Shown in pieces: positions 17,805-25,763 of a stretch of DNA of 64,000 bases. The notes beneath the pieces were generated by a model. That model did not search any database. It had not been told where the DNA came from and saw nothing but the letters and a program-made list of their open reading frames with translations. The translations under genes and the position numbers were made by a program. Source of the stretch: CAVYGM01 sp963768025 (GTDB lineage Bacteria; Bacteroidota; Bacteroidia; Cytophagales; Spirosomataceae); contig CAVYGM010000012.1 in the NCBI GenBank assembly GCA_963768025.1, positions 62,001 through 126,000 of the forward strand. The letters are read 5' to 3'. Position 1 is the first letter of the stretch. Every line of letters begins with the position of its first letter.

Positions 17805-17842
17805 TAATTTTGCGGCAATTTTATTCAGAACATGTACATGTT
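17805..17842 (+). promoter_or_regulatory. asd promoter -7 box and downstream 14-bp palindrome
   Basis: TAATTTTG at 17805-17812 matches the Bacteroidota -7 consensus; no clear -33 TTTG is present. Sixteen bases downstream lies the perfect palindrome AACATGTACATGTT (17829-17842), 20 bp before the asd ATG. It is suitably placed for an operator or leader element. Confidence 0.5.
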
Positions 17843-17862
17843 TTATTTTAATCACTTGTAAA

Positions 17863-18873
17863 ATGAAAATCGCAGTTGTCGGCGCTACCGGTCTGGTAGG
17901 CAGCGAAATCCTCAAAGTGCTCGAAGAGCGCAACTTCCCCGTGACGGAGCTTCTGCCCGTTGCTTCTGAGCGGTCTATTGGTAAAGAGATTACGTTCAAG
18001 GGTAAACAGGTGAAGGTGGTAGGCTTTGAAGATGCTATCAAAGCCAAACCTGCTATTGCGATTTTTTCGGCCGGTGGAGGTACCTCCTTGAACCTTGCCC
18101 CAAAATTTGCCGAAGCGGGTATCACCGTAGTAGACAACTCATCGGCCTGGCGCATGGACCCTACCAAAAAACTGGTGGTGCCCGAAATAAACGCCCATAC
18201 CCTTACGCCGGAAGATAAAATCATTGCCAATCCCAACTGCTCCACCATACAGATGGTGTTGGTGTTGAATCCTTTGCACCATAAGTACACCATCAAGCGC
18301 GTGGTTGTGTCGACCTACCAGTCGGTGACCGGTACGGGTAAGGAAGCCGTAGATCAGCTTTTTGCTGAGCGTAAAGGTGACGACACCGTAAAGAAAGTAT
18401 ACCCGCATCCTATTGATCTGAACGTGCTGCCGCACATTGACACATTCCTCGACAATGGCTATACCAAAGAGGAAATGAAAATGACCAACGAGACTAAGAA
18501 GATCATGGGCGACGACCGCATAGCCGTAACGGCGACGACGGTACGTATTCCCACCATCGGAGGGCATTCGGAAGCTGTAAACGTAGAGTTTGAAAATGAA
18601 TTTGACCTGGCCGAAGTACGGTCTATCCTGGAAGCTACCGAAGGGGTGGTTGTACAGGATGATCCTAAAAACTTTGTGTATCCTATGCCGCTCACCGCGC
18701 ACGGAAAAGACGATACGTTTGTAGGGCGGATTCGTCGCGATGAAACGCAGGCTAAGACACTGAATCTCTGGATAGTAGCTGACAATTTACGTAAAGGTGC
18801 CGCTACCAATGCCGTGCAGATTGCCGAGTATTTGGTGAAGCACGATTTAGTAGAAGCCACCGAAAAAGTGTAA
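17863..18873 (+). CDS. asd: Aspartate-semialdehyde dehydrogenase
   Basis: 336 aa from the ATG at 17863, where the Rossmann start MKIAVVGATGLVG begins; upstream in-frame sequence is leader. Catalytic Cys126 (NPNCSTIQM) and His235 (GGHSEAVNVEF) are present. The enzyme reduces aspartyl phosphate to aspartate semialdehyde with NADPH, the branch point to lysine/diaminopimelate, threonine and methionine. Monocistronic: a -7 box and palindrome lie upstream and a hairpin terminator directly downstream. Confidence 0.96.
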   Translation: MKIAVVGATGLVGSEILKVLEERNFPVTELLPVASERSIGKEITFKGKQVKVVGFEDAIKAKPAIAIFSAGGGTSLNLAPKFAEAGITVVDNSSAWRMDPTKKLVVPEINAHTLTPEDKIIANPNCSTIQMVLVLNPLHHKYTIKRVVVSTYQSVTGTGKEAVDQLFAERKGDDTVKKVYPHPIDLNVLPHIDTFLDNGYTKEEMKMTNETKKIMGDDRIAVTATTVRIPTIGGHSEAVNVEFENEFDLAEVRSILEATEGVVVQDDPKNFVYPMPLTAHGKDDTFVGRIRRDETQAKTLNLWIVADNLRKGAATNAVQIAEYLVKHDLVEATEKV

Positions 18874-18910
18874 GTTTGCCTCAACAATCTGACACCCAAT
18901 AGTTACGAAA

Positions 18911-18944
18911 GCAGTCACTGCCATGATCAGTGACTGCTTTTTTT
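18911..18944 (+). terminator. asd terminator
   Basis: 10-bp stem GCAGTCACTG / CAGTGACTGC with a 7-base loop followed by seven Ts; a classic intrinsic terminator. Confidence 0.9.
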
Positions 18945-18968
18945 GTTGAATTTCAGCCTCTAAAAGTT

Positions 18969-19820
18969 ATGCGTCCTTTAGTCTTATCTTTATTTGCTTC
19001 CCTGCTTATTTCCTATTCGGTACTGGCCGGCCAGGGCTGGGCGCAGGAAAGCTCGGAGAGCTTTCGGGTGATTGCCTTCTACACTGCCCGACACGACCCC
19101 GCCCACATCAGTTATGTGCAGGAAGCCAACCGTTGGTTTTTGGAAAAAGGTGCCCGCCACCAGTTTCAATACGATACTACCAGTCAGTGGGGCAACATGA
19201 ATGCGGATTTTCTGTCCCGGTATGATGTAGTCGTTTTTCTGGACACTCGTCCCGAACAAACTGCCCAGCGGGAGGCTTTTCAAAAGTACATGAAGCAAGG
19301 CGGAGCCTGGATGGGCTTTCACTTTGCCGGATTTGCGCTCACACCTTCCACTTACCCTCAGAATTGGGACTGGTACCACAATCAGTTTCTGGGATCAGGC
19401 TCGTATGCCAGCAATACCTGGCGACCTACCTCAGCCATCCTGCGGGTAGAGAATCCAAAACACCCGGCGGCGAAAGGGCTACCTGTTACTTTCCGTTCGG
19501 CACCTAATGAGTGGTATCGCTGGTCCAACGATCTTCGTACCAACCCGGATATTGATATTCTGCTTGCCATTGACTCCACCAGTTTTCCGGTCGGTACGGG
19601 TCCCAAGCCTCACGAAATATGGCATAGCGGCTACTACCCGGTCGTGTGGACAAACCGTCGTTACCGGATGCTGTACCTCAATATGGGACACAATGATATG
19701 GATTATGAGCACGGAACCAACCAAGCCCTTTCGTCAACCTTTGAAAGTGCCGAACAGAATGCCCTCATTTTGAATGGATTACTCTGGCTAGGGTACGGTT
19801 CAAAAAAGAATAAAAGATAG
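18969..19820 (+). CDS. Secreted ThuA-like domain protein
   Basis: 283 aa from the ATG at 18969, giving a signal peptide that ends GQGWAQ. The frame upstream overlaps the asd terminator, so the earlier start is excluded. The mature part is a ThuA/glutamine-amidotransferase-like fold (RVIAFYTARHDPAHISYVQE, YDVVVFLDTRP, GGAWMGFHFAGF, NMGHNDMDYE). Family members are linked to trehalose or other sugar utilisation and are frequent in Bacteroidota; the activity of this subgroup is not established. It converges on nuoD with a 5-bp gap. Confidence 0.85.
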   Translation: MRPLVLSLFASLLISYSVLAGQGWAQESSESFRVIAFYTARHDPAHISYVQEANRWFLEKGARHQFQYDTTSQWGNMNADFLSRYDVVVFLDTRPEQTAQREAFQKYMKQGGAWMGFHFAGFALTPSTYPQNWDWYHNQFLGSGSYASNTWRPTSAILRVENPKHPAAKGLPVTFRSAPNEWYRWSNDLRTNPDIDILLAIDSTSFPVGTGPKPHEIWHSGYYPVVWTNRRYRMLYLNMGHNDMDYEHGTNQALSSTFESAEQNALILNGLLWLGYGSKKNKR

Positions 19821-19825
19821 GGGAG

Positions 19826-21043
19826 TTACCGATCCACCTCCCCCATCACCAGATCCAGCGAGCCTATCACGGCTACCAGGTCCGCCACAAGGCCTCCCCG
19901 CGAAATCTCACTGATAACCGACAGGTTGTGGAAGGAGCAAGCCCGGGCCTTACACCGGATGGGGATATCGGACCGGCCGTCGGTCCGGAAGAAAAAGCCT
20001 AACTCTCCTTTGGAGCTTTCGGCCCGGGCATAAAAATCCATTGCCTTCGGGCGGATTTTCTTCGGTACCATAGCCTGTGGATCAAAGTCGCGGGTACGGG
20101 CATGTTCACCGGTCAGTTTTTGGAGGCACTGCTCTATAATCTTAACGGATTCCTGGCATTCGGCTACCCGCACCCAGTTCCGATCCCAGCAGTCGCCGGT
20201 GGTACCAACTTCCCCTTTACCAATCGGTATGTCAAAATCCAACTCGGGATATACCGAATACGCATCTACCCGTCGCAGGTCAAACCGCAGCCCGGAGCCG
20301 CGCAGCACCGGGCCGGTGCAGCCGTAGTTGATGGCCGTAGCCATGGGTAGCACACCTACGTTGGCCGTGCGTTGAATGAAAATCTTGTTTTCAATCACTA
20401 GCTGCTGCAATTCGACGAGCTTTGGCTTCAGGTAGCGAATAAACTCCGCGCAACGCCCTTCGAAATCAACGGGCAAATCATAGAAAAGCCCTCCTATCCA
20501 GATGTAGTTATAAAGCATCCGGGCTCCGCAGGTCCATTCCAGCAGGCGCAGGATATGCTCCCGGTCGCGCACCAGCCACAGGAAAGGAGTGTAGGCTCCA
20601 ATATCCATGGCATACGTGCCAATGGCTATGAAATGCGAAGCGATGCGGTTGAGCTCCGCCACCAGTACCCTAATGTACTCTACGCGTTTGGGGATATCTT
20701 TGTCGATGCCCAGCATCCGTTCCACGCCCATTACGTAGGCGTGCTCCGAGTTCATGGCGGCCAGATAGTCCATCCGGTCTACGTAGGGGATGATTTGATT
20801 AAAGGGAAGTGACTCGGCATGTTTTTCGAAGCAACGGTGCAGATAGCCCAGGTGCGGTACCACGTCTACCACTACTTCACCGTCGGAAACGATCTCCAGC
20901 CGCAGCACGCCATGAGTAGAGGGGTGCTGAGGACCCATGTTCAGAATCATCTCTTCTGTTCGCAAATCCTCCATCCGGTACTTATTGGGTTCCGAATTGG
21001 TGAGGTGTTCCGGGCGGTAGTCGTATTGTAGGGTTGTGTTCAT
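19826..21043 (-). CDS. nuoD: NADH-quinone oxidoreductase subunit D (isolated gene)
   Basis: 405 aa, full length for the 49-kDa/NuoD subunit. Near the start is the conserved NMGPQHPSTHGVLRL; other family stretches are RMDYLAAMNSEHAY, YNYIWIGGLFYDLP, GPVLRGSGLRFDLR and the C-terminal DLVMGEVDR. It helps form the quinone site at the junction of the peripheral arm with the membrane arm of complex I. No other nuo gene adjoins: thuA-like converges on one side and a sugar transporter diverges on the other. NuoD here must assemble with subunits encoded elsewhere. Confidence 0.95.
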   Translation of the reverse strand: MNTTLQYDYRPEHLTNSEPNKYRMEDLRTEEMILNMGPQHPSTHGVLRLEIVSDGEVVVDVVPHLGYLHRCFEKHAESLPFNQIIPYVDRMDYLAAMNSEHAYVMGVERMLGIDKDIPKRVEYIRVLVAELNRIASHFIAIGTYAMDIGAYTPFLWLVRDREHILRLLEWTCGARMLYNYIWIGGLFYDLPVDFEGRCAEFIRYLKPKLVELQQLVIENKIFIQRTANVGVLPMATAINYGCTGPVLRGSGLRFDLRRVDAYSVYPELDFDIPIGKGEVGTTGDCWDRNWVRVAECQESVKIIEQCLQKLTGEHARTRDFDPQAMVPKKIRPKAMDFYARAESSKGELGFFFRTDGRSDIPIRCKARACSFHNLSVISEISRGGLVADLVAVIGSLDLVMGEVDR

Positions 21044-21223
21044 AAGGTTATCAGCTCAGTGGGCGTAAAGATACGAAGCAATTCAAAGGAGTGCAGAATG
21101 TCCGCCGCAAAGACTGGAATCATCGGAAAATGTCCCGGAATCTATTCGTTCAAATGTCCTATTTTCCAAACGCTCATAAGTATGATTAGGGGTCCCTGCC
21201 CTTCCTATACTAAAAAAATACCC

Positions 21224-22501
21224 ATGCTAAAAAAAACACCCATCCTCCCGTTTATTCTCATTACTAGTTTGTTTTTGATGTGGGGTCTGGCCAACAACAT
21301 GACCGACACCCTGTTGTCTGCTTTTAAGCGCATCATGAGCATGTCCGACTACCAGACCACCTTTGTGCAGTATGCTTTTTATGGAGCTTATTTTTGCCTG
21401 GCGATTCCGGCGGCCATTCTAATCAAAAAATACACCTACAAAACCGGCATCCTCATCGGTTTGGCTTTGTTTATCATTGGGTCGCTGCTGTTCTATCCGG
21501 CCAGCAAAACTATGGTGTATGGCCATTTTCTGGCCGCTCTATTCATTTTGGCGGGGGGCTTATCCATCCTCGAAACATCCGCCAATCCGTATATTGTGGC
21601 CATGGGGCCGGAAGAAACCGGCACCCAACGGCTCAACCTGGCTCAATCTTTCAACCCCATTGGTTCTATCATTGGCGTATTGCTGAGCAAGTTATTCATT
21701 TTGTCGGAGCTAAACAGGGCGGGCGAAACCGAGCGAGCCTCCATGAGTCTGGAACAATTACAGGTAATCCAGTCCGAGGAACTAACCGGCGTAATGGGGC
21801 CTTACGTGGGAGTCGCCTTCTTTCTAATGTTCCTGTGGGTACTGATCCTCTTCAACCGGATGCCTACTGCTTCCGAAGAAAACACCTCACTCAGCTTCGG
21901 TGAGGCATGGGGACGCCTTCTCAAAAACAGATCCTATGTGTGGGCGGTCACCGCCTTGTTTTTCTACATGGGAGCACAAATCGGTACCTGGTCGTTTACG
22001 ATTCGGTACGTGATGAAAGAATTGGACCTCAATGAGGAGCAGTCGGCGGACTACTACCTGGCCGCACTCGTGCTGTTTCTGCTGTCACGCTTCGTGTGCA
22101 CGTACCTGATGCGGTTTATTGCGCCACGATACCTGTTGGCTGGTTTGGCGGGCGTCGGTATGCTACTGACCGGAATCGTAATCACAACGGGTGGCTACGT
22201 AGGAGTAATGGCCTTGGTGGGCATTTCGGGCTGTCTGTCGCTCATGTTTCCGACCATCTATGCTTTGGGTCTGCGGGGTTTAGGACAGGATACCAAAATA
22301 GGAGGGTCAGGACTCATCATGGCTATTCTGGGCGGAGCCGTACTGACGGGCGTCCAGGGGTTGATTTCGGACACTACCCAAAGCATTAATCTCTCGTTCC
22401 TGTTGCCTGGTTTCTGCCTGGGAGTTGTGCTTTATTTTGCCCTCAAAGAAGCTAAGGCCGTTCCGGCAGAAAACGAGGCAGCGCTGTCTGATAAAGGATA
22501 A
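21224..22501 (+). CDS. Sugar MFS transporter, FucP/glucose-galactose permease type
   Basis: 425 aa from the ATG at 21224 (MLKKTPILPFILITSLFLMW). About 12 transmembrane helices. Motifs of the FucP family: GLANNMTDTLL in helix 1, YGAYFCLAIPAA, LETSANPYIVAMG and RLNLAQSFNPIGSIIG. These carriers import L-fucose, glucose or galactose with protons. The frame can be extended upstream to 21059, but that part encodes no helix and lies in the divergent nuoD promoter region. The secreted beta-galactosidase 4 kb away could supply substrate, though nothing shows co-regulation. Confidence 0.9.
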   Translation: MLKKTPILPFILITSLFLMWGLANNMTDTLLSAFKRIMSMSDYQTTFVQYAFYGAYFCLAIPAAILIKKYTYKTGILIGLALFIIGSLLFYPASKTMVYGHFLAALFILAGGLSILETSANPYIVAMGPEETGTQRLNLAQSFNPIGSIIGVLLSKLFILSELNRAGETERASMSLEQLQVIQSEELTGVMGPYVGVAFFLMFLWVLILFNRMPTASEENTSLSFGEAWGRLLKNRSYVWAVTALFFYMGAQIGTWSFTIRYVMKELDLNEEQSADYYLAALVLFLLSRFVCTYLMRFIAPRYLLAGLAGVGMLLTGIVITTGGYVGVMALVGISGCLSLMFPTIYALGLRGLGQDTKIGGSGLIMAILGGAVLTGVQGLISDTTQSINLSFLLPGFCLGVVLYFALKEAKAVPAENEAALSDKG

Positions 22502-22524
22502 CAGCAGGAGCTACCACAAAAAGA

Positions 22525-22555
22525 AATGCTGCTCCCGTCGACAAGGAGCAGCATT
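22525..22555 (+). terminator. Hairpin after the sugar transporter
   Basis: 11-bp stem AATGCTGCTCC / GGAGCAGCATT with a 9-base loop; followed by an A-rich rather than T-rich run, so a weak terminator or stabilising 3' hairpin. Confidence 0.5.
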
Positions 22556-22625
22556 CAAAAACAAACAGAGAAATTTTAGGAACTGTTTTGAGTTGCTATT
22601 ACATTACTAAGGCTCAAACAGTCTT

Positions 22626-23222
22626 TTATAAGGAGTTGATCCACTTTGCCAGCTTCACCACATCTTCTTTGGGTACCTGGCTCATAGGGATCATGGGGGG
22701 GTAACCAGGCCAGTTGGCTGGTTCGGGCTTATACACCAGCTCTACGATTCTATCCACCGAGTATTTTTTCTTGGCCACGTCAGAGTATGCCGGCCCTACT
22801 AGCCGCTCATAAGGCTTGTGACAAGCGGAGCAGGTGTGCTTGTTGAGCAGTGCGGCTATGTCAGCGGGAGGAGGCCCCTGAGTTTTTGGTGCTTCGGCTG
22901 CCTTGGGTGCTTCCACAGGCTTTGATACTTCCTCCACAGTTTTGCCGGCCGTTTCAGGATCAGCATCGTTGAGTTCGTCACTGGCGCCGATCTCGGTATC
23001 CATGTCTTCTGTTACCGACAGTGAATTAATGGTATCAGAGTCAATTTTCGAGTCTTGTGCGGTGGCCTCTCTACTGGAAGCGGCGGATTTTTCCCGGTCA
23101 GCCCGGCCACTCCCGTAATATTTGTCGTACGAATCCTGATCTTCTTTCGACGAGCAACTTACCCCAATGCATCCTACGGCGAAGGCAAGTGAAGCGAGTA
23201 AGGTTAACTTTTTGAGTACCAT
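22626..23222 (-). CDS. c-type cytochrome lipoprotein
   Basis: 198 aa from the ATG at 23222. Signal sequence with lipoprotein cysteine (AVGCIGVSC-SSKED), then a Ser/Asp/Glu- and Pro/Ala-rich linker of about 100 residues, then a single-haem cytochrome c domain with CSACHKPYERLVGP and an axial Met in MIPMSQVPKE. Probably anchored to a membrane and facing the periplasm as a small electron carrier. A frame upstream to 23318 is not needed. Monocistronic, divergent from rpmG. Confidence 0.88.
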   Translation of the reverse strand: MVLKKLTLLASLAFAVGCIGVSCSSKEDQDSYDKYYGSGRADREKSAASSREATAQDSKIDSDTINSLSVTEDMDTEIGASDELNDADPETAGKTVEEVSKPVEAPKAAEAPKTQGPPPADIAALLNKHTCSACHKPYERLVGPAYSDVAKKKYSVDRIVELVYKPEPANWPGYPPMIPMSQVPKEDVVKLAKWINSL

Positions 23223-23436
23223 TTTAAAGCGAAATTTTGATAAAAGTAGAAGTAAGTAGATAAACAGTGTTCCTAAATAACTATGCCATGCTTTAGAACC
23301 AACTGCTAAATAAAGCACAAAGCCTCCCCAATATCCTAAATTGTGTCCAAAAAATTCATATTAGAAACGAATTTTTCTTATCCAAGCGGCTAAAACCACA
23401 GAGTGTTGAAATAAATAGCTTTTTTTGGAAAATGAT

Positions 23437-23467
23437 TTTGCTAATTTATTGATAAGTCTTACTTTTG
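23437..23467 (+). promoter_or_regulatory. rpmG promoter
   Basis: TTTG (23437-23440), 19 bp, TACTTTTG (23460-23467): both halves of the Bacteroidota housekeeping promoter at proper spacing, 29 bp before the rpmG ATG. Confidence 0.75.
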
Positions 23468-23496
23468 CAATCCTATTTGTAAAACGAAGTAAAGCA

Positions 23497-23679
23497 ATGG
23501 CTAAGAAAGGTAACAGAGTTCAGGTAATATTGGAATGCACCGAACAAAAAACGTCAGGTGTTCCGGGAATGTCGCGCTATATCACGACCAAGAACCGTAA
23601 AAATACGCCCGCTCGTATGGAATTGAAGAAATTTAATTCTTTCCTGCGTCGTTATACTGTTCATAAGGAGATCAAATAA
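23497..23679 (+). CDS. rpmG: Ribosomal protein L33
   Basis: 60 aa, starting MAKKGNRVQVILECTEQKTS and ending RRYTVHKEIK, as in bacterial L33. The zinc-ribbon cysteine pairs are absent (only one Cys), so this is the zinc-independent C- type. The longer frame to 23425 covers the promoter and is not coding. In many Bacteroidota rpmB (L28) directly precedes rpmG; here a promoter and a divergent cytochrome gene do. The DUF4295 gene and ftsY follow. Confidence 0.97.
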   Translation: MAKKGNRVQVILECTEQKTSGVPGMSRYITTKNRKNTPARMELKKFNSFLRRYTVHKEIK

Positions 23680-23773
23680 CAACCCCGTTGAGTGTTGTGA
23701 GGCGAAGGGGAGTGAATCTAAGAAAGACAAAAAACCTCGCTGAGGAGCATTTAACTAATAATTATATACAGAT

Positions 23774-23926
23774 ATGGCAAAGAAAGTAGTTGCAACCCTG
23801 AAAAAAGAAGGAGGCAAAACCTACGCCAAGGTAATCAAAGCGGTGAGATCACCTAAGACCGGCGCGTATACGTTCAAAGAAGAAATGGTAGCCTCTGATA
23901 CCGTTCAGGATGTATTGAAAAGATAA
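23774..23926 (+). CDS. DUF4295 small protein
   Basis: 50 aa, very basic: MAKKVVATLKKEGGKTYAKV through SDTVQDVLKR. It matches the small DUF4295 family, found between rpmG and ftsY in Bacteroidota and presumed ribosome-associated from this fixed position and its charge. It lies 94 bp after rpmG, in the same transcription unit, and is followed by an intrinsic terminator. Confidence 0.9.
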   Translation: MAKKVVATLKKEGGKTYAKVIKAVRSPKTGAYTFKEEMVASDTVQDVLKR

Positions 23927-23970
23927 GGTAGATTGGGTTGGCAACAGCCAATTTTATAACCGAATACATG

Positions 23971-23996
23971 AAAAGTCCCCAACGGGACTTTTTTTG
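23971..23996 (+). terminator. Terminator of rpmG-DUF4295
   Basis: 9-bp stem AAAAGTCCC / GGGACTTTT with CAAC loop and a run of Ts. Confidence 0.88.
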
Positions 23997-24097
23997 TTTT
24001 ATTTTTGGGCCATACTGTTCGGTCTTTCACCCGTCGGCAAGTGGTTGGAAGGCACAGTGATTGACAAAATTTTAACGGTGGATCCCCACACGAAATC

Positions 24098-25054
24098 ATG
24101 GGCATATTTGGTTTTTTTTCCAAAGAGAAAAAAGAAACACTCGATAAAGGGCTCGAAAAGTCGAAGGACAGTATCTTCGGAAAGCTTTCGCGGGCGCTGG
24201 TCGGAAAGGATACTGTGGATGAGGAAGTCCTCGACGAACTGGAAGAAATTCTGATCAGCTCGGATGTAGGCGTGGGCACGACGGTCAAGATCATCCGGCG
24301 CATTGAGGCCCGCGTCGCCAAAGACAAGTATACCTCTACCGGCGAGCTGGATCGCATTCTTCGTGAGGAAGTAGCCACGCTACTTTCAGAGGGATCGGTT
24401 ATTGGGGTCACCGACAGCTTCGAAACCGAACATCTCCCCAAGCCCTACGTGATTATGGTGGTAGGCGTCAATGGAGTGGGTAAAACCACCACCATCGGCA
24501 AACTGGCCCATCAGTTTCAGCAGCGGGGTCGCAGCGTGGTGCTGGGTGCGGCCGATACCTTCCGGGCCGCCGCCGTGGAGCAGCTCAAACTATGGGGAAA
24601 GCGTGTGAATGTACCCGTCATTGATCACGGCATGAACACTGACCCCTCAGCCGTTGCCTTCGACGCCTTAAAAAAGGGTGTCGAAATAGGCGCGGACGTC
24701 ATCATCATTGATACGGCTGGTAGGCTTCATACCAAAGTAAACCTCATGAACGAGCTGGGCAAGATCAAGCGCGTGATGCAAAAGGTACTGCCTGACGCCC
24801 CCCACGAAGTAATGCTGGTGCTGGATGGAAGTACCGGCCAAAACGCAGTCATTCAGGCCCGCGAATTTACCAAAGCCACCGAAGTGACTTCCCTGGCCAT
24901 TACCAAGCTCGACGGTACCGCCAAGGGCGGCGTAGTGATCGGTATCTCCGACGAGTTCCAGATCCCCGTCAAGTACATAGGGGTAGGCGAGCAAATGGAT
25001 GATTTGCAGGTCTTTGACCGCGAAGAGTTCGTCGATTCGCTGTTCAAGAAGTAG
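24098..25054 (+). CDS. ftsY: Signal recognition particle receptor FtsY
   Basis: 318 aa. Short N-terminal region (no long acidic A domain), helical N domain (about 15-100), then the GTPase G domain: G1 GVNGVGKTT (123-131), AADTFRAAAVEQL, DTAGR, and TKLDGTAKGG. It docks SRP-ribosome complexes at the membrane for co-translational insertion. Family context in Bacteroidota is rpmG-DUF4295-ftsY-rimO; here three accessory genes separate ftsY from rimO. Confidence 0.97.
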   Translation: MGIFGFFSKEKKETLDKGLEKSKDSIFGKLSRALVGKDTVDEEVLDELEEILISSDVGVGTTVKIIRRIEARVAKDKYTSTGELDRILREEVATLLSEGSVIGVTDSFETEHLPKPYVIMVVGVNGVGKTTTIGKLAHQFQQRGRSVVLGAADTFRAAAVEQLKLWGKRVNVPVIDHGMNTDPSAVAFDALKKGVEIGADVIIIDTAGRLHTKVNLMNELGKIKRVMQKVLPDAPHEVMLVLDGSTGQNAVIQAREFTKATEVTSLAITKLDGTAKGGVVIGISDEFQIPVKYIGVGEQMDDLQVFDREEFVDSLFKK

Positions 25055-25103
25055 AGAAATTTTCTCGTATTTTTTTATATTTGGCAAAAAGCACCATAAA
25101 GCT

Positions 25104-25673
25104 ATGGTACAGACTTCACAGCCCAACGAGCCTACCCAAGTATTCCCCGCTACCCTGGAAGAGTTCCTCACCTGGGAGCCTAATGACGGCTTCAAGTATG
25201 AATGGAACGACGGGGAGATTATTCAATTTGCTGGTATGAAAAAAGAACAATTATACATTTTCAATACGCTGAATAAGTTGTTCTTTCGGAAAGGGTACAT
25301 TGAAACCGGGTCATTGGTTTCTGAACAGGATGTCCATCTGACTGGTATTCAGATGCGGCGCCCCGATATTGCTTATTTTACCGACGAACAGGTTGAGAAA
25401 GGGAGGTTAGGCCAGGAAATGATCCCCGCTTTTGTCATTGAAATCATCTCGCACAATGACGAGATCAACAAAATGGAGCAAAAGCTTACCGAATATTTCA
25501 AAGCCGGGGTACGGGTCGTCTGGATTGTGATACCCGAACAAAGAGTAGTAAATATCTATTCCTCGCGCCGCGAGGTACGGGCTTGCCTCGAAAACGACAT
25601 CTGCTCCGCGGCTCCCGTTTTACCCGAATTTGAAATCAGCGTCAATGACCTGCTGATGCCGCCGGATGCCTGA
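25104..25673 (+). CDS. Uma2 family (DUF820) putative endonuclease
   Basis: 189 aa from the ATG at 25104. The PD-(D/E)XK-type Uma2 core is seen: RRPDIAYFTDEQ, then PAFVIEIISHNDEINKMEQK with catalytic-site Asp, Glu and Lys candidates, and the family ending YFKAGVRVVWIVIPEQRVV. These genes are scattered in many copies in cyanobacteria and Bacteroidota, are often linked to mobile DNA, and have no settled function. It follows ftsY by 49 bp and starts the accessory block that ends at 27673. Confidence 0.88.
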   Translation: MVQTSQPNEPTQVFPATLEEFLTWEPNDGFKYEWNDGEIIQFAGMKKEQLYIFNTLNKLFFRKGYIETGSLVSEQDVHLTGIQMRRPDIAYFTDEQVEKGRLGQEMIPAFVIEIISHNDEINKMEQKLTEYFKAGVRVVWIVIPEQRVVNIYSSRREVRACLENDICSAAPVLPEFEISVNDLLMPPDA

Positions 25674-25712
25674 AAGACGCTGCCTACATTAGCCGCTAGA
25701 TTCAATAAATTA

Positions 25713-25763
25713 CATAAACTCCGAATTTTTGTACTAACTTTATACAAAAATTCGGAGTTTATG
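25713..25763. repeat. Perfect 21-bp inverted repeat over the DUF4143 gene start
   Basis: Arms 25713-25733 and 25743-25763 are perfect reverse complements (core AACTCCGAATTTTTGTA), with a 9-bp loop CTAACTTTA. The right arm ends exactly on the ATG of the ATPase gene, and the left arm begins CAT. The hairpin could hide the start codon in mRNA or act as an operator or recombination site. Confidence 0.85.
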
